Positions 13,432 through 22,702 of a DNA stretch of 50,225 bases are shown here, one piece after another. The position numbers and the translations under genes are program-made. The stretch's first letter is position 1. Each line of letters opens with the position of its first letter. Under the pieces are notes generated by a model. It saw nothing but the letters and a program-made list of their open reading frames with translations. It had not been told where the DNA came from and did not search any database. Source of the DNA: CAYUMU01 sp964445985 (GTDB lineage: Bacteria; Planctomycetota; Planctomycetia; Pirellulales; S012-138); assembly GCA_964445985.1 (NCBI GenBank), contig CAYUMU010000051.1, positions 1 through 50,225 on the forward strand. Reading direction: 5' to 3'.

Positions 13432-14601
13432 TCAGCCCTGCGCGGGATTCACTTCCACAATCTCGTGCGGGTTGCCCCGTTTGGCAAAGTTGCCAGCCAA
13501 CGTGAGCACCAGCGTGCAGGCGGCGATTGTTAACCCAATCACGGCCAACTGACCGATCCACCAGGCCTGCTTGTAGGTTTTGCCAGCGCCGGGCGAGGCC
13601 AACTGCAACCTGGTCGACTCGTTGAACTGTTGCGATTCATTCGTGAAGGTATTGCCTTCGGCCAACGGAAACGCGGCGTTCACCGACACATCCAGATCAA
13701 AGGTCTTGCCGGCCAGGCTGGGATCGCCGGGAGCCTTGATCTTCACCCACATGCGATTGGTCTTGTTGGATACGTTCTTGCCCGAGATGGTATTCCCCCA
13801 GTGATCGCGCGAGGATTCGCCCGTAAACGCGATCGAGGGCGGCAGGCCCAGCTCTTCGCGGTTGGCAATGGTCACCTCGGCGCCCCCCACCCACTTGCTG
13901 TTCACCGAACGAATGGTCTGCAGCATGTAAAAGGTGGACGTATCGCCGGGGCCCACCACTTCGGGATACCAATTCTCGTTGGTGGGCCAGCTGTTGGCCG
14001 ACTTCAACAAGATGGGGGCGAACGCGATCAAGATCGCCACCGCAAACAATCCCATGGCCACCAGGCTGCGCGTGCCTAGCGGCTTGGGAAGGTCGCGATC
14101 GGGTTGACTGGAGGTCGATCCTGGCGCATCGAGAAGCAGCAGACCCGCTTGAGCCGCCTGCATGGCCCGCATGCGATTGCCGTTGAGATCGCTGTTGGGG
14201 TTGCGCACGCTGGCAAAGGTTACCGTGGCGCCGGCGATCGCCGTGGCCACGGCGGCCCCCATGGCGCTGGCGCCAATCGTGATCACATCGGTCAAGCCCA
14301 GCACCAAGGCGGCGCCCACTCCCACCACGCCAATTCCCAAGGCGCCCCAAAACAGGTTCGATTGCGAGTTCGACACCATTTCTGGCTGCAAGTACCCGCA
14401 ATGAGGGCAGGGATGCTTGTCGATTTCGTCGCGCAGCTTCGCCACCGCGACCGCGCCCACCTGCGCTCGGGCTTCGTCCTCCGTCTTGGCTTCGGACTCG
14501 GCCCGGCGTTTCATCAGGTAGCGAAACTTGCTATCGCAGGCCAGGCAGGTGTGCTGCTTCCAGCCTTGAACATCGAGCGTGGCTTTGATCGATTTGCCCA
14601 T
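13432..14601 (-). CDS. Zinc-ribbon-containing polytopic membrane protein of unknown function
   Basis: The 389-residue protein begins with two CxxC pairs about 45 residues apart (HTCLACDSKF and HPCPHCGYLQ), which would form a zinc ribbon. Between them is a charged, Glu/Lys-rich helix. Membrane segments follow in a Gly/Ala-rich block (NLFWGALGIGVVGVGAALVLG and beyond), near residue 200 (LVAMGLFAVAILIAFAPILL) and at the C-terminus (WWIGQLAVIGLTIAACTLVL). A beta-rich loop of about 130 residues between the last two is probably outside the membrane. ATG 14601 has CGGAG upstream. It converges with the cytochrome-WD40 gene. The family is not recognised. Confidence 0.75.
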   Translation of the reverse strand: MGKSIKATLDVQGWKQHTCLACDSKFRYLMKRRAESEAKTEDEARAQVGAVAVAKLRDEIDKHPCPHCGYLQPEMVSNSQSNLFWGALGIGVVGVGAALVLGLTDVITIGASAMGAAVATAIAGATVTFASVRNPNSDLNGNRMRAMQAAQAGLLLLDAPGSTSSQPDRDLPKPLGTRSLVAMGLFAVAILIAFAPILLKSANSWPTNENWYPEVVGPGDTSTFYMLQTIRSVNSKWVGGAEVTIANREELGLPPSIAFTGESSRDHWGNTISGKNVSNKTNRMWVKIKAPGDPSLAGKTFDLDVSVNAAFPLAEGNTFTNESQQFNESTRLQLASPGAGKTYKQAWWIGQLAVIGLTIAACTLVLTLAGNFAKRGNPHEIVEVNPAQG

Positions 14602-15113
14602 TGATCGTAACTCCGCGAGCAGAAAAGACGAGGTGAGCGATCGTTTCTCAAAAAACCGAGAACCGCGGCGAAATGTGGGGCGAACGCACGGCAGAAATTG
14701 AAGCGGCGCGGGCCACGGATGGTAACCACGAAAGGACCACCGAGGGACTCCTGCTGCCCCGCCAGTCGCCAACCGCCAGCGAGCAGAATACCAGCCGGCG
14801 CTACCGATGCAAATAAAGTTGCCGGCCCGCCCCGCTGACTTGGGGGGCAGGCCCGCGATTGGGCGCCCTCAAAGCGAGCGACCCTGCGTTCTGGGCCGAT
14901 TACGACGACCCGCGGCAGCGATCGGGCTCTGCCGGAATCAATTTCTGGGCGGAGAGAAGGCCGGTGGCAATCGGCCTGCGCTTCTAAGCCGTGCTCCCGT
15001 GGACTATGCTGGAGACCATGTGGAGGGGCTCTCCTGGAGGCTCCGCTTCCCGTTGCCACCCACCTCGCCTTCGCTCAGCATCTCTTCCCGCTCCCTTCCC
15101 GCCGGTGGTTGCC
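14602..15113. other. Divergent intergenic region
   Basis: These 512 bases lie between divergent genes for the zinc-ribbon membrane protein and the GT2 enzyme. I see no supported gene and no clear promoter pair. Confidence 0.4.
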
Positions 15114-16118
15114 ATGCCGCTTACCAAGCTGTCGATTGTGGTCCCTGTGTTCGATGAAGAGCAAAGCCTGGAAACGCTCCTCGCCGAAATCTCCGCAGTG
15201 GCGCAAAAAGAAGGCTATCTGGCAGAAGTCATCTTTGTGGACGACGGCTCGCGCGACGCTTCGTGGCAGGTGATTCAGCGGTTGGCGATCCTGGATTCGC
15301 GGGTGCAGGGCATTCGCTTTCGCCGCAACTTTGGCAAAGCGGCCGCGCTCAGCGCCGGCTTTGAAGCGGCCCAGGGCGATGTGGTCATGACCCTCGACGC
15401 CGATCTCCAAGACGACCCCAAAGAAATCCCCCGCTTCCTGGCCGAGCTTGATCGCAATCTCGATGTGATCAGCGGCTGGAAAAAGGTGCGGCACGATCCC
15501 TGGCACAAGGTGGCGCCCAGTCGCGTGTTCAACTGGCTGGTGAGCCGCATGACCGGCGTCAAACTGCACGACCACAACTGCGGTATGAAGTGTTACCGCC
15601 GCGAGGCGCTTGGCGAAATTCGCTTGTACGGCGAATTGCATCGCTTTGTGCCCGTGCTGGCCCACGCCCGCGGCTTTCGCGTGGGCGAGATTGTGATCGA
15701 GCATCGTGCTCGCCAGTTCGGCCACTCCAAGTACGGAGTGAAACGCTTCGTCAAAGGCTTCCTCGACCTGCTCACGGTGAAGTTCCTCACAGGCTACGGC
15801 CAGCGACCGCAGCACCTGCTCGGCGCGGTGGGCTTGATCTGTTTCTTCGGCGGATTGCTCGGCGTGACCGCCCTGGCCGGCTACTGGGTGCTCTCCCGAG
15901 TTTGGGGCGACGTGTTCGGGCCGCCCGTCCATTTGCACGAAAGGGCCTTGTTCTTCTATTCGCTGGGGGGCATGCTGCTCGGCGGGCAGATGTTGTCGGT
16001 TGGTTTTTTGGCGGAGCTCATCACGGCCTATTCGGGCCGCGACGCCGATACCTATTCCATCGCCGAAGAAACTCCGCCCCACACCGATTCCGGAATGCCG
16101 CATGAGCGATCTGCCTGA
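15114..16118 (+). CDS. Family 2 glycosyltransferase, polyprenyl-phosphate glycosyltransferase type
   Basis: The 334-residue protein has a GT-A fold: LSIVVPVFDEEQ at the start, VIFVDDGSRD (nucleotide-sugar site), MTLDADLQDDP (DxD metal site), SGWKKVRHD and HDHNCGMKCYRREAL. Two C-terminal membrane segments follow (LLGAVGLICFFGGLLGVTALAG and the MLLGGQMLSVGFLAELIT region). This is the DPM1/GtrB/ArnC-like layout, which transfers a sugar from a nucleotide sugar to a lipid phosphate at the inner membrane. The donor cannot be told from sequence. It overlaps the next gene by 17 bases, suggesting translational coupling; the partner could use the lipid-linked sugar. ATG 15114 immediately precedes the domain. 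Confidence 0.9.
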   Translation: MPLTKLSIVVPVFDEEQSLETLLAEISAVAQKEGYLAEVIFVDDGSRDASWQVIQRLAILDSRVQGIRFRRNFGKAAALSAGFEAAQGDVVMTLDADLQDDPKEIPRFLAELDRNLDVISGWKKVRHDPWHKVAPSRVFNWLVSRMTGVKLHDHNCGMKCYRREALGEIRLYGELHRFVPVLAHARGFRVGEIVIEHRARQFGHSKYGVKRFVKGFLDLLTVKFLTGYGQRPQHLLGAVGLICFFGGLLGVTALAGYWVLSRVWGDVFGPPVHLHERALFFYSLGGMLLGGQMLSVGFLAELITAYSGRDADTYSIAEETPPHTDSGMPHERSA

Positions 16119-17610
16119 CCTGGAGAGAGCCCGCCTTCGCTGGGGCGTTTATTGGCTGCTGATCGCCGTGGCCGCCGGAAGCATGACCGGCCGCATCATG
16201 GCCGTGAATTCGGTGGATCAATTCGCCCTCGAAGAATTCCGCATTCGGCAACACGTGGAAGCCAAACGCCAGCAGTTCACGGCCGAAGGCATCACGGGCG
16301 ACGCCCTGCAAGGCCGGCTCGAGCGCGAACGAGCCCGCGCGGCGGAGCGCTATCGAACCCGTCGCCCGTTCCTTAGTGGCAACGATCGCAGCCGCCTGGC
16401 CAACGTGCGCTCGCTGGTGGAACTAGGCACCTACGAGATCGATAAGATCGTCGATGAACCAGGCTGGGACACCATCGACATGGTGGTGCATAAGAACAGC
16501 GCCGGCGAACAACGCCGCTACTCCAGCAAGCCGCCGCTGCTGGCCACGCTGATCGCCGGGGAATACTGGGTGATCCATAAGCTCACGGGCGCCGACCTCG
16601 GCAGCCATCCCTACAGCGTGGGCCGGATCATTCTGTTCAGCGTGAACGTGCTGCCGCTGCTGCTGGCCTTTTTCTTTTTGGCCAAAACGGTCGAACGCTT
16701 GGGAACCAGCGATTGGGGGCGGCTATTCGCCATGACAGCCGCCACCCTGGCCACCTTCATCAATCCATTCGCGGTGGTGATCAACAATCACTTGCCGGCC
16801 GTGGTTTGCGTGGCGATTGCCCTGTATGCCACCGTGCGCATTGCCTGGGATGGCGAGCGGCGATTGCGGTACTTCGCCGCCGCCGGCTTCTTTGCCGCGT
16901 TTGCAGCGGCCAATGAATTACCCGCCCTGGCCTTCTTTGGACTGCTGGGCTTGTACCTGCTGTGGAAGGCTCCCCGTCCTACATTACTTGCCGGCGTGCC
17001 GGCGGCGGGCGTGGTGGCCGTGGCTTTCTTTGCGACGAACTATGTGGCCCACGATAGTTGGCGTCCGCCTTACATGCACCGCAGTGCGACCAACCCCGAC
17101 GACAACTGGTACGACTACACCTACGTGGATGGCGCTGGCCGCACGCGCGAATCGTACTGGAAGCCTGGCAACAAGATAGGCGTGGACCTGGGCGAGCCCT
17201 CGATTGCCAACTACGCCTGGCATTTAACGCTGGGGCATCACGGGGTATTCTCGCTCACTCCGGTCTGGTTGCTCACGGTGGTTGGGCTGGCGCTCGCCCT
17301 GGCAAGTTCGGACAAAAACTGGCGCGAGCTGGCCGCGATGATTGCCGTGCTGAGCCTGGTCTGCATGCTGTTTTACATCTTCCGACCGCTGGAAGACCGC
17401 AATTATGGCGGCATGACCTCGGCCTTTCGCTGGATGTTTTGGTTTGCTCCGCTATGGATCGTGGGCATGCTGCCGGCCGTGGACCGCATGGCAAACCGGC
17501 GGTGGCTATGCGCGTTTGCCTTGCTACTCTTAGCGGCCTCGGTGTTATCGAGCAGCTACCCCACCTGGAATCCGTGGACGCACCCCTGGATCTACCAGTA
17601 CTGGGGATGA
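16102..17610 (+). CDS. Polytopic membrane protein, possible GT-C-type glycosyltransferase
   Basis: This 502-residue protein has one membrane segment near the N-terminus (YWLLIAVAAGSMTGRIMAV). A soluble loop of about 120 residues is rich in Glu/Arg. About nine further membrane segments follow (for example VNVLPLLLAFFFLAKTV, FFGLLGLYLLW, WLLTVVGLALALA). The loop YMHRSATNPDDNWYDYTYVD near residue 330 is probably periplasmic. Overlap with a lipid-sugar GT2 gene suggests a role as the enzyme or flippase that uses its product, as in GtrA/GtrB/Gtr or ArnT pairs, but no catalytic signature is clear. The ATG at 16102 lies inside the end of the GT2 gene. Confidence 0.75.
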   Translation: MSDLPDLERARLRWGVYWLLIAVAAGSMTGRIMAVNSVDQFALEEFRIRQHVEAKRQQFTAEGITGDALQGRLERERARAAERYRTRRPFLSGNDRSRLANVRSLVELGTYEIDKIVDEPGWDTIDMVVHKNSAGEQRRYSSKPPLLATLIAGEYWVIHKLTGADLGSHPYSVGRIILFSVNVLPLLLAFFFLAKTVERLGTSDWGRLFAMTAATLATFINPFAVVINNHLPAVVCVAIALYATVRIAWDGERRLRYFAAAGFFAAFAAANELPALAFFGLLGLYLLWKAPRPTLLAGVPAAGVVAVAFFATNYVAHDSWRPPYMHRSATNPDDNWYDYTYVDGAGRTRESYWKPGNKIGVDLGEPSIANYAWHLTLGHHGVFSLTPVWLLTVVGLALALASSDKNWRELAAMIAVLSLVCMLFYIFRPLEDRNYGGMTSAFRWMFWFAPLWIVGMLPAVDRMANRRWLCAFALLLLAASVLSSSYPTWNPWTHPWIYQYWG

Positions 17611-17700
17611 TGCCCAGCGTTCAGGAGCCGCCGATCATTTACTTCCCGGATAGTCATTGAGACTCTTTTATCGCTCGCGCACCCGTCATTCCCGCGCACC

Positions 17701-17804
17701 CGTCATTCCCGCGAAGGCGGGAATCCAGGGAGCGGCGGATACGGCGCTACAATTAGCATCGGCGTGGATGCGAACTGCATAGCGGGAAGTTATTCTTCGG
17801 CTCG
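17701..17804. repeat. REP-like palindrome with conserved tail, copy 2
   Basis: This is the second copy of the 408-510 unit: the palindrome cattcccgcgaaggcgggaa plus a tail ending ggaagttattcttcggctcg. A truncated start of a further copy (cgtcattcccgcgcac) lies directly before it at 17685-17700, suggesting slippage or partial tandem duplication. The unit ends 43 bases before the chosen start of the dihydrouridine synthase gene. Confidence 0.75.
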
Positions 17805-17847
17805 TCCTTAGTTGTCGGCCTCCCGCAATCGGCCGTTCTTCGTTAGC

Positions 17848-18963
17848 ATGAAGCGCATGACCACGACATCTCCACCGCACGCGATTGACTCGCCCGAATC
17901 GCCGGCAGTCCCTCTTCCGCTGCCTTCGCTGGCGATTGGAAATGTGCCGCTTGGTTTCCCGGTGGTTCAAGCGGCGTTGAGCGGCTATAGCGACATGGCC
18001 ATGCGAGTTCTTGCCCGCCGGCTGGGGGCCTCGTACACGCTGTGCGAAGTGGTGCTCGACCAGTTTGTGGTGGAGGGGAGCCGCAAGCTGGCCCGCCGCT
18101 GGCAGGTTTGCGAAGAAGAGCACCCGGTGGGCGGCCAACTGATGGGCACCAACCCGGTGGACTTTGCCATCGCGGCCCGCGACATGGCGGCGGCCGGGTT
18201 CGACGTGATCGACATCAACTTTGGCTGCCCGGTGAAGAAAGTGCTGGGCCGTTGCCGGGGCGGCTACCACTTGAGCCAGCCCGAGGTGGCGCTGGAGATC
18301 GTGGCCCGCGTGCGCGAGGCGGTGCCGGCTTCGATTCCGGTGTCTCTGAAAATGCGGCGGGGCATCGACGACAGCCAGGAGAGCCGCGACCGGTTCTTTA
18401 CCATTTTCGACGGCGCCTTTGCCTTGGGCGCGGCGGCCATCACCGTGCATGGCCGCACGGTGCAGCAGCGGTACATTGGCCCCAGCCGCTGGGAGTTTTT
18501 GCGCGAAGTGAAAGCCCACGCCGGCAGTCGCACGGTGCTCGGTAGCGGCGACCTGTTCACCGCGGCCGACTGCCTGAGCATGATTCGCCAGACCGGCGTG
18601 GACGGCGTCACGGCAGCCCGGGGGGCGATTGGCAACCCTTGGATTTTTTCCCAAGCCAGGGCCTTGGCGGCGGGCGAGCCGCTACCCGCACCCCCTTCGC
18701 TATTTGAGCAGCGCGAGGTCATTCGCGAGCATTGGCTGTTGGCGGAGCAAGTTTACGCCCCCAAGTTTGTCGGCCGGCAGATGCGCAAGTTTGGCATCAA
18801 GTATTCCTCGCTGCACCCGCAGCCAGAAGAAGTGCGCGACGCCTTCATCCGCGTGAAAGATCCGGCCGATTGGCACGCCGCCCTCGATCGTTGGTACAGT
18901 GAAGACCTGCCCGGCCGTTATCCCACGCCACCGAGCAACGATGGGGGAGATAGCTGCGAATAG
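17848..18963 (+). CDS. dus: tRNA-dihydrouridine synthase family protein
   Basis: The product is about 371 residues with the Dus FMN-binding TIM barrel. Visible parts are VVQAALSGYSDMAMR (FMN phosphate region), GGQLMGTNPVDFA, INFGCPVKKVLGRCRGG with the catalytic Cys near residue 127, MRRGIDD, ITVHGRTVQQRY and GVDGVTAARGAIGNPWIF. A C-terminal helical domain follows. It reduces uridine to dihydrouridine in tRNA with NADPH and FMN. The gap in GCPVKKVLGRCRGG differs from the usual GxGaaLm, so the subfamily (A/B/C) is left open. ATG 17848 was chosen over ATG 17857 and an upstream TTG at 17812. Confidence 0.9.
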   Translation: MKRMTTTSPPHAIDSPESPAVPLPLPSLAIGNVPLGFPVVQAALSGYSDMAMRVLARRLGASYTLCEVVLDQFVVEGSRKLARRWQVCEEEHPVGGQLMGTNPVDFAIAARDMAAAGFDVIDINFGCPVKKVLGRCRGGYHLSQPEVALEIVARVREAVPASIPVSLKMRRGIDDSQESRDRFFTIFDGAFALGAAAITVHGRTVQQRYIGPSRWEFLREVKAHAGSRTVLGSGDLFTAADCLSMIRQTGVDGVTAARGAIGNPWIFSQARALAAGEPLPAPPSLFEQREVIREHWLLAEQVYAPKFVGRQMRKFGIKYSSLHPQPEEVRDAFIRVKDPADWHAALDRWYSEDLPGRYPTPPSNDGGDSCE

Positions 18964-19133
18964 CCACACGCGTGGGCATCCGCATCGTTCCGTTCCACGC
19001 TTAGCCATAATTCGGATCGACGATGCACCGGGGTCGCTCACGATAGCGTTTCAGGTCTGCATGACTTTGGCTCATGGCCGTATCGCCCCATCGCACGAGG
19101 TCGGGCGTGGTTGAGCGATTCCACCCGCATTGT

Positions 19134-19151
19134 GGCAGGCAAAAGCCTGCC
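19134..19151. terminator. Stem-loop just after the DUF481 gene
   Basis: The 7-bp arms ggcaggc and gcctgcc flank aaaa. Read on the minus strand, it is the first structure after the DUF481 stop. The flanks (tgt before, ctacattga after) suggest a dispersed repeat rather than a dedicated terminator; no U-tract is present. Confidence 0.4.
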
Positions 19152-19160
19152 CTACATTGA

Positions 19161-20120
19161 CTAGAAGGCCCACAGCAGCAACAGCGAATAATCAATATCG
19201 TTGTACTTGGCCCCGCTGGGCGTGCTGTCGTAACGATCGATGATGCCGAGCTTCAGGCTCAGGTTGTTCACCTCGTCGATCACGAATACCCAGTTGAGCA
19301 CGGTGTTGAGGCGGAAGTCGTTAACGTCTTCCACCGAGGGATAGTAGTCCACGCTGAAATCGATGGACTGCCGCGCTGACACTTTGTGCGAGAACTCCGC
19401 GCCGAACACGCCCTCGGGCTTGACCTCGTCGTCGGGGCTATCGAACTCTTTGGACGCACCAAAACCGACGCGGCCTTGCAAGTTGGTGATGTCGTTATCG
19501 ATGAACTGATAGGCCATGCCGGCGTCGGCGGTGAGCCGCAGGCCAAAGTTGCGAAACTCGTCGTATTCCAGCAAACCGTGAACGTAAGGCGCCCACCGCG
19601 AGGCTGGCGTGGTCCATTCGTGCCGGCCTTCGGAGAAGTTGCGGTTGGCCGTTTCCACGCCGTCGGCCGTGTTCTTGAGATAGGTGGTGGTGAGCTTCAG
19701 GTTGCTGAAATCGGTTTGTCGCTGCAGTTGCCCGCCCGCTCGCATATTGAAGGTTTCACTATTGCCGGCGGTTCCGTTGATACCGAGCTCGACATTGCCC
19801 GACCAGATTTTCACCTCGGCCACGGGCGTGGTCGTATCGATCACCACGCCCACCGGGTCCATCAGCGGCTCTTCCAGGAGCGGCAGCTCGGGCAGAATCG
19901 GCGGCAAGGCCTGGGCAAGTTCGACCCGTTCATGCGAGGCAGGCAGCACCGGAAACGCGCCGGGCACGCCAGCCGCCGCACCCACAATCGGAGTGCTGGG
20001 ATAGGCCATGAGATTTGCCCCGGCCGCCGTGGGCGGAAGGCCGGCGTTCTGCCCTAGCGCCGGAGCGATCGGGGCAGCTAGCAGTCCTAGCAAAAGCAAT
20101 GCACTAGCTCGGAAACGCAT
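19161..20120 (-). CDS. DUF481 (YdiY-like) putative outer-membrane protein
   Basis: The 319-residue protein has a signal peptide (MRFRASALLLLGLLAAPIAP, cleavage near ALG-QN). A low-complexity Pro/Ala-rich stretch of about 80 residues comes next, then a beta-rich DUF481 domain starting WSGNVELGINGTAGNSETFN. It ends LLLLWAF, with a terminal Phe as is usual for outer-membrane barrels. Alternating strands such as NLKLTTTYLKN, LRLTADAGMAYQ and FSVDYYPSVEDVNDFRL support a barrel. Members of this family resemble E. coli YdiY; the function is not known. ATG 20120 fits the signal peptide. It is transcribed away from the aminotransferase gene. Confidence 0.85.
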   Translation of the reverse strand: MRFRASALLLLGLLAAPIAPALGQNAGLPPTAAGANLMAYPSTPIVGAAAGVPGAFPVLPASHERVELAQALPPILPELPLLEEPLMDPVGVVIDTTTPVAEVKIWSGNVELGINGTAGNSETFNMRAGGQLQRQTDFSNLKLTTTYLKNTADGVETANRNFSEGRHEWTTPASRWAPYVHGLLEYDEFRNFGLRLTADAGMAYQFIDNDITNLQGRVGFGASKEFDSPDDEVKPEGVFGAEFSHKVSARQSIDFSVDYYPSVEDVNDFRLNTVLNWVFVIDEVNNLSLKLGIIDRYDSTPSGAKYNDIDYSLLLLWAF

Positions 20121-20583
20121 GCCGCAAAATCCCCTGTCCGTACTCAAATCGTCGGCCGAACCGCACCGCGACGACGGCTGGCCTTACCTGGTTGCAGACG
20201 AAGCATCCGCGCGAAGCGGATCAATCCGCACAACCAGAACAATCGGCAAATCTTCGCGCGGGCTTGAAGAGAAGATGGGGCGGTGACCACCCGAGCCAGC
20301 TAGCAATTGGCAGCAAAGCCAATACTCCGACCACAGGCCGCCAGCCCCATCGACGGAAAGAACGACGCCTGGATTAGCAAGTAGCCCGCCGTGCGAGCCG
20401 CCAGGAGCCGGATGGCAGTGGCGCGTACTTTCAACGGTTGTTCGTGCCGTTTTGCGTTGGGCCTCTTGCTTGCGGCCGACCTTTTTCAATTCGTTTCCAC
20501 AGCTCGGCCTGGTGTTGTATCCTGAGGGTTGAACGCGCTGATTAACCCGCTGCCACTACCGAGTACCTACTGGAGACGCCGCT
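20121..20583. other. Divergent intergenic region
   Basis: These 463 bases separate the DUF481 gene and the aminotransferase operon. They are GC-rich at both ends with no supported gene. No operator or riboswitch-like structure was recognised. Confidence 0.4.
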
Positions 20584-21981
20584 GTGAGTTGGGCCGAATC
20601 GCCGATTGTTGCCGAATATCGTCGCCGCACTCCCGCCTCGGCCCGCCTGGCGGCGGAGGCCGCCGAGGTTTTTCCCAGCGGCATCACCCACGACGGTCGG
20701 CACCTGGAGCCTTACGGCATTTACATCGATCGGGCGGCCGGCAGCCGCAAGTGGGATGTCGACGGCCATGAGTACGTGGACTACGCCGGCGGGCACGGCG
20801 CGCTGCTGCTCGGTCACAACCACCCCGCCGTGACCGAGGCCGTGCAAAAGCAGCTTGAGCGTGGAACCCATTTCGGCAGCAATCATGAGCTGGAAATTCG
20901 CTGGGGCCAAATGGTGCAGCGACTGATTCCCTCGGCCGAGCGCGTGCGATTCACCAGTTCGGGCACCGAGGCCACCCTGCTGGCTCTGCGGCTTGCCAGG
21001 GCGTTCACCGGCCGCAGCAAGGTCATGCGGTTCCAAGGCCATTTTCACGGCTGGCACGACCACATGGCCTTTGGGGTGTCGTCGCGATTCGACGGCACGC
21101 CTGGCCCGGGCGTGGTGTCGGGCGTGGCCAGCGAAATGGTGCTCGCTCCGCCGGGCGACATTGCCGGCACTACCCAGCTGCTCGACCAATACGCGGGCGA
21201 AATTGCCGCCGTGATTATCGAGCCCACGGGCGCCAGCTGGGGACAGGTTCCATTGCCCGCGGGCTTTTTGGCCGACCTGCGCCAAGCCACCAGCCAACGC
21301 GGCATCTTGCTGATCTTTGATGAAGTCATCAGCGGCTTTCGCTGCTCGCCGGGCGGCGCCCAGGCCGTGGTGGGCATCGCCCCCGACATGACCACGCTGG
21401 CCAAAATTCTCGCCGGAGGATTTCCCGGAGGCGCTCTGGCCGGACGGGCCGACATCATGGAGGGGTTGAGCTTTGCCGCGGCAGGCTCGCAGCGGGAGAA
21501 GATCCCCCACCAAGGCACGTTCAACGCCAACCCCATTTCGGCCGCGGCCGGAATTGCCGCGCTCACCGTGGTTGCCGAAACCAATGCCTGCGAGCTCGCC
21601 AACGAATACGCCGACCAACTGCGCCAGGCTCTTCGCGATGTCATTTCGCGGGAAGACGTTCCCTGGCTGGTGTACGGCAGTTTCTCAGGCTTTCACATTC
21701 TGGCAGGCTTGCCCGCGGCCGGGTCCAACTACCAGGACGTGGAAGCCGGCAAGTACTCACCCCAATTGCTAAAATCGCTACGCCATGCAGGCCGGATCAC
21801 GCAGCTTCGGCTGGCCGCACTGTGCGAAGGCGTGGATTTCTTTAGCTGGCCGGGCGGGCCGACTTCGGCCGTGCATAGCTCCGAAGATCTCTCCCGCACC
21901 GCCGACGGCTTCCGCGGGGCGATCCGCCGCCTCAAGCAGGCCGGGCTTGTCGAGGCTCCCGTAGCGACTTCCGCCAACTGA
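20584..21981 (+). CDS. Class-III PLP aminotransferase, glutamate-1-semialdehyde aminotransferase-like
   Basis: This 465-residue enzyme has the class-III fold: VFPSGITHDGRHLEPYGIY, DYAGGHGALLLGHNHP, TSSGTEATLLALRLARAF (cofactor phosphate site), FHGWHDH, IIEPTGASWG, IFDEVISGFR (pyridine-ring Asp) and the PLP lysine near residue 274 (TTLAKILAGGFPGGALAG). It is close to HemL but somewhat longer, and no other heme genes are nearby. It may be a HemL-like paralogue acting on another amino-ketone or semialdehyde. The start is a GTG with TGGAGA ten bases upstream. It is followed after 11 bases by pcm on the same strand, so the two are probably co-transcribed. Confidence 0.87.
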   Translation: MSWAESPIVAEYRRRTPASARLAAEAAEVFPSGITHDGRHLEPYGIYIDRAAGSRKWDVDGHEYVDYAGGHGALLLGHNHPAVTEAVQKQLERGTHFGSNHELEIRWGQMVQRLIPSAERVRFTSSGTEATLLALRLARAFTGRSKVMRFQGHFHGWHDHMAFGVSSRFDGTPGPGVVSGVASEMVLAPPGDIAGTTQLLDQYAGEIAAVIIEPTGASWGQVPLPAGFLADLRQATSQRGILLIFDEVISGFRCSPGGAQAVVGIAPDMTTLAKILAGGFPGGALAGRADIMEGLSFAAAGSQREKIPHQGTFNANPISAAAGIAALTVVAETNACELANEYADQLRQALRDVISREDVPWLVYGSFSGFHILAGLPAAGSNYQDVEAGKYSPQLLKSLRHAGRITQLRLAALCEGVDFFSWPGGPTSAVHSSEDLSRTADGFRGAIRRLKQAGLVEAPVATSAN

Positions 21982-21992
21982 TTTTAAGGCAG

Positions 21993-22625
21993 ATGATTGA
22001 TCCCCACGAAGAACAGCGCGAGACCATGCTCGCGCGGCAGCTTCGCAATCGAGGCATCACGTCGCGCCCCGTTCTCGAGGCCATGGCCGCCGTGCCCCGG
22101 CATTGGTTTGTGCCACCAGGCTTGCAGACCGCCGCTTACGAAGATCGAGCCTTGCCCATCGATTGCCAGCAAACCATTAGCCAGCCCTACATGGTGGGGC
22201 TCATGACGCAATCGCTGGGGCTATCGGGCGGCGAACGCGTGCTGGAAATCGGCACGGGCAGCGGCTACCAAGCCGCCGTGCTGTCGCAACTTGCGGGCGA
22301 AGTGTACACCATGGAACGGCACCCAGACCTGGCCGCCGAGGCAGCCCTGGTGCTTCAAAAGCTGGGCTGCCAGAACGTGCGTCTCAAGGTGGGGGACGGC
22401 GCCCGCGGCTGGCCCGAGGCGGCGCCGTTCGATCGCATTATTGTAACGGCGGCAGCCCAAGCATGCCCCCCGGCCTTACTCGAGCAACTCGCCGACCCAG
22501 GCCGGTTGTTGATCCCCGTGGGGCCGGGCGATCAGCAGGAACTGGTCGCCATTGAGCAGCGCCATGGTTGTCGCTGGACCACGGCGATTTGCCCCTGCCG
22601 ATTTGTGCCTTTGGTGCCCGACTGA
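21993..22625 (+). CDS. pcm: Protein-L-isoaspartate O-methyltransferase
   Basis: The 210-residue cytosolic enzyme methylates isoaspartyl residues in damaged proteins with S-adenosylmethionine to start their repair. Family signatures are PRHWFVPP, YEDRALPID, QTISQPYMVGLMTQ, the SAM-binding VLEIGTGSGYQAAVLSQL and FDRIIVTAAA. The length is normal. ATG 21993 follows TAAGGCAG and lies 11 bases after the aminotransferase stop. The Cys-containing C-terminus (CRWTTAICPCRFVPL) replaces the more usual LLPVRFVPM-like ending, keeping the final FVPL. Confidence 0.95.
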   Translation: MIDPHEEQRETMLARQLRNRGITSRPVLEAMAAVPRHWFVPPGLQTAAYEDRALPIDCQQTISQPYMVGLMTQSLGLSGGERVLEIGTGSGYQAAVLSQLAGEVYTMERHPDLAAEAALVLQKLGCQNVRLKVGDGARGWPEAAPFDRIIVTAAAQACPPALLEQLADPGRLLIPVGPGDQQELVAIEQRHGCRWTTAICPCRFVPLVPD

Positions 22626-22702
22626 GTGCCGAACATGCGAGCAGAATACCGCGCATGCCGCGCCACCATCGGGCTGCTTCCCGCCGCCAGAACCAACCGA
22701 GC

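Noticed and set aside
17611..17847. CRISPR-like array from the two adjacent cgtcattcccgcg strings
   Set aside because: Only one full and one truncated unit, no regular spacers, and the same unit occurs alone elsewhere.
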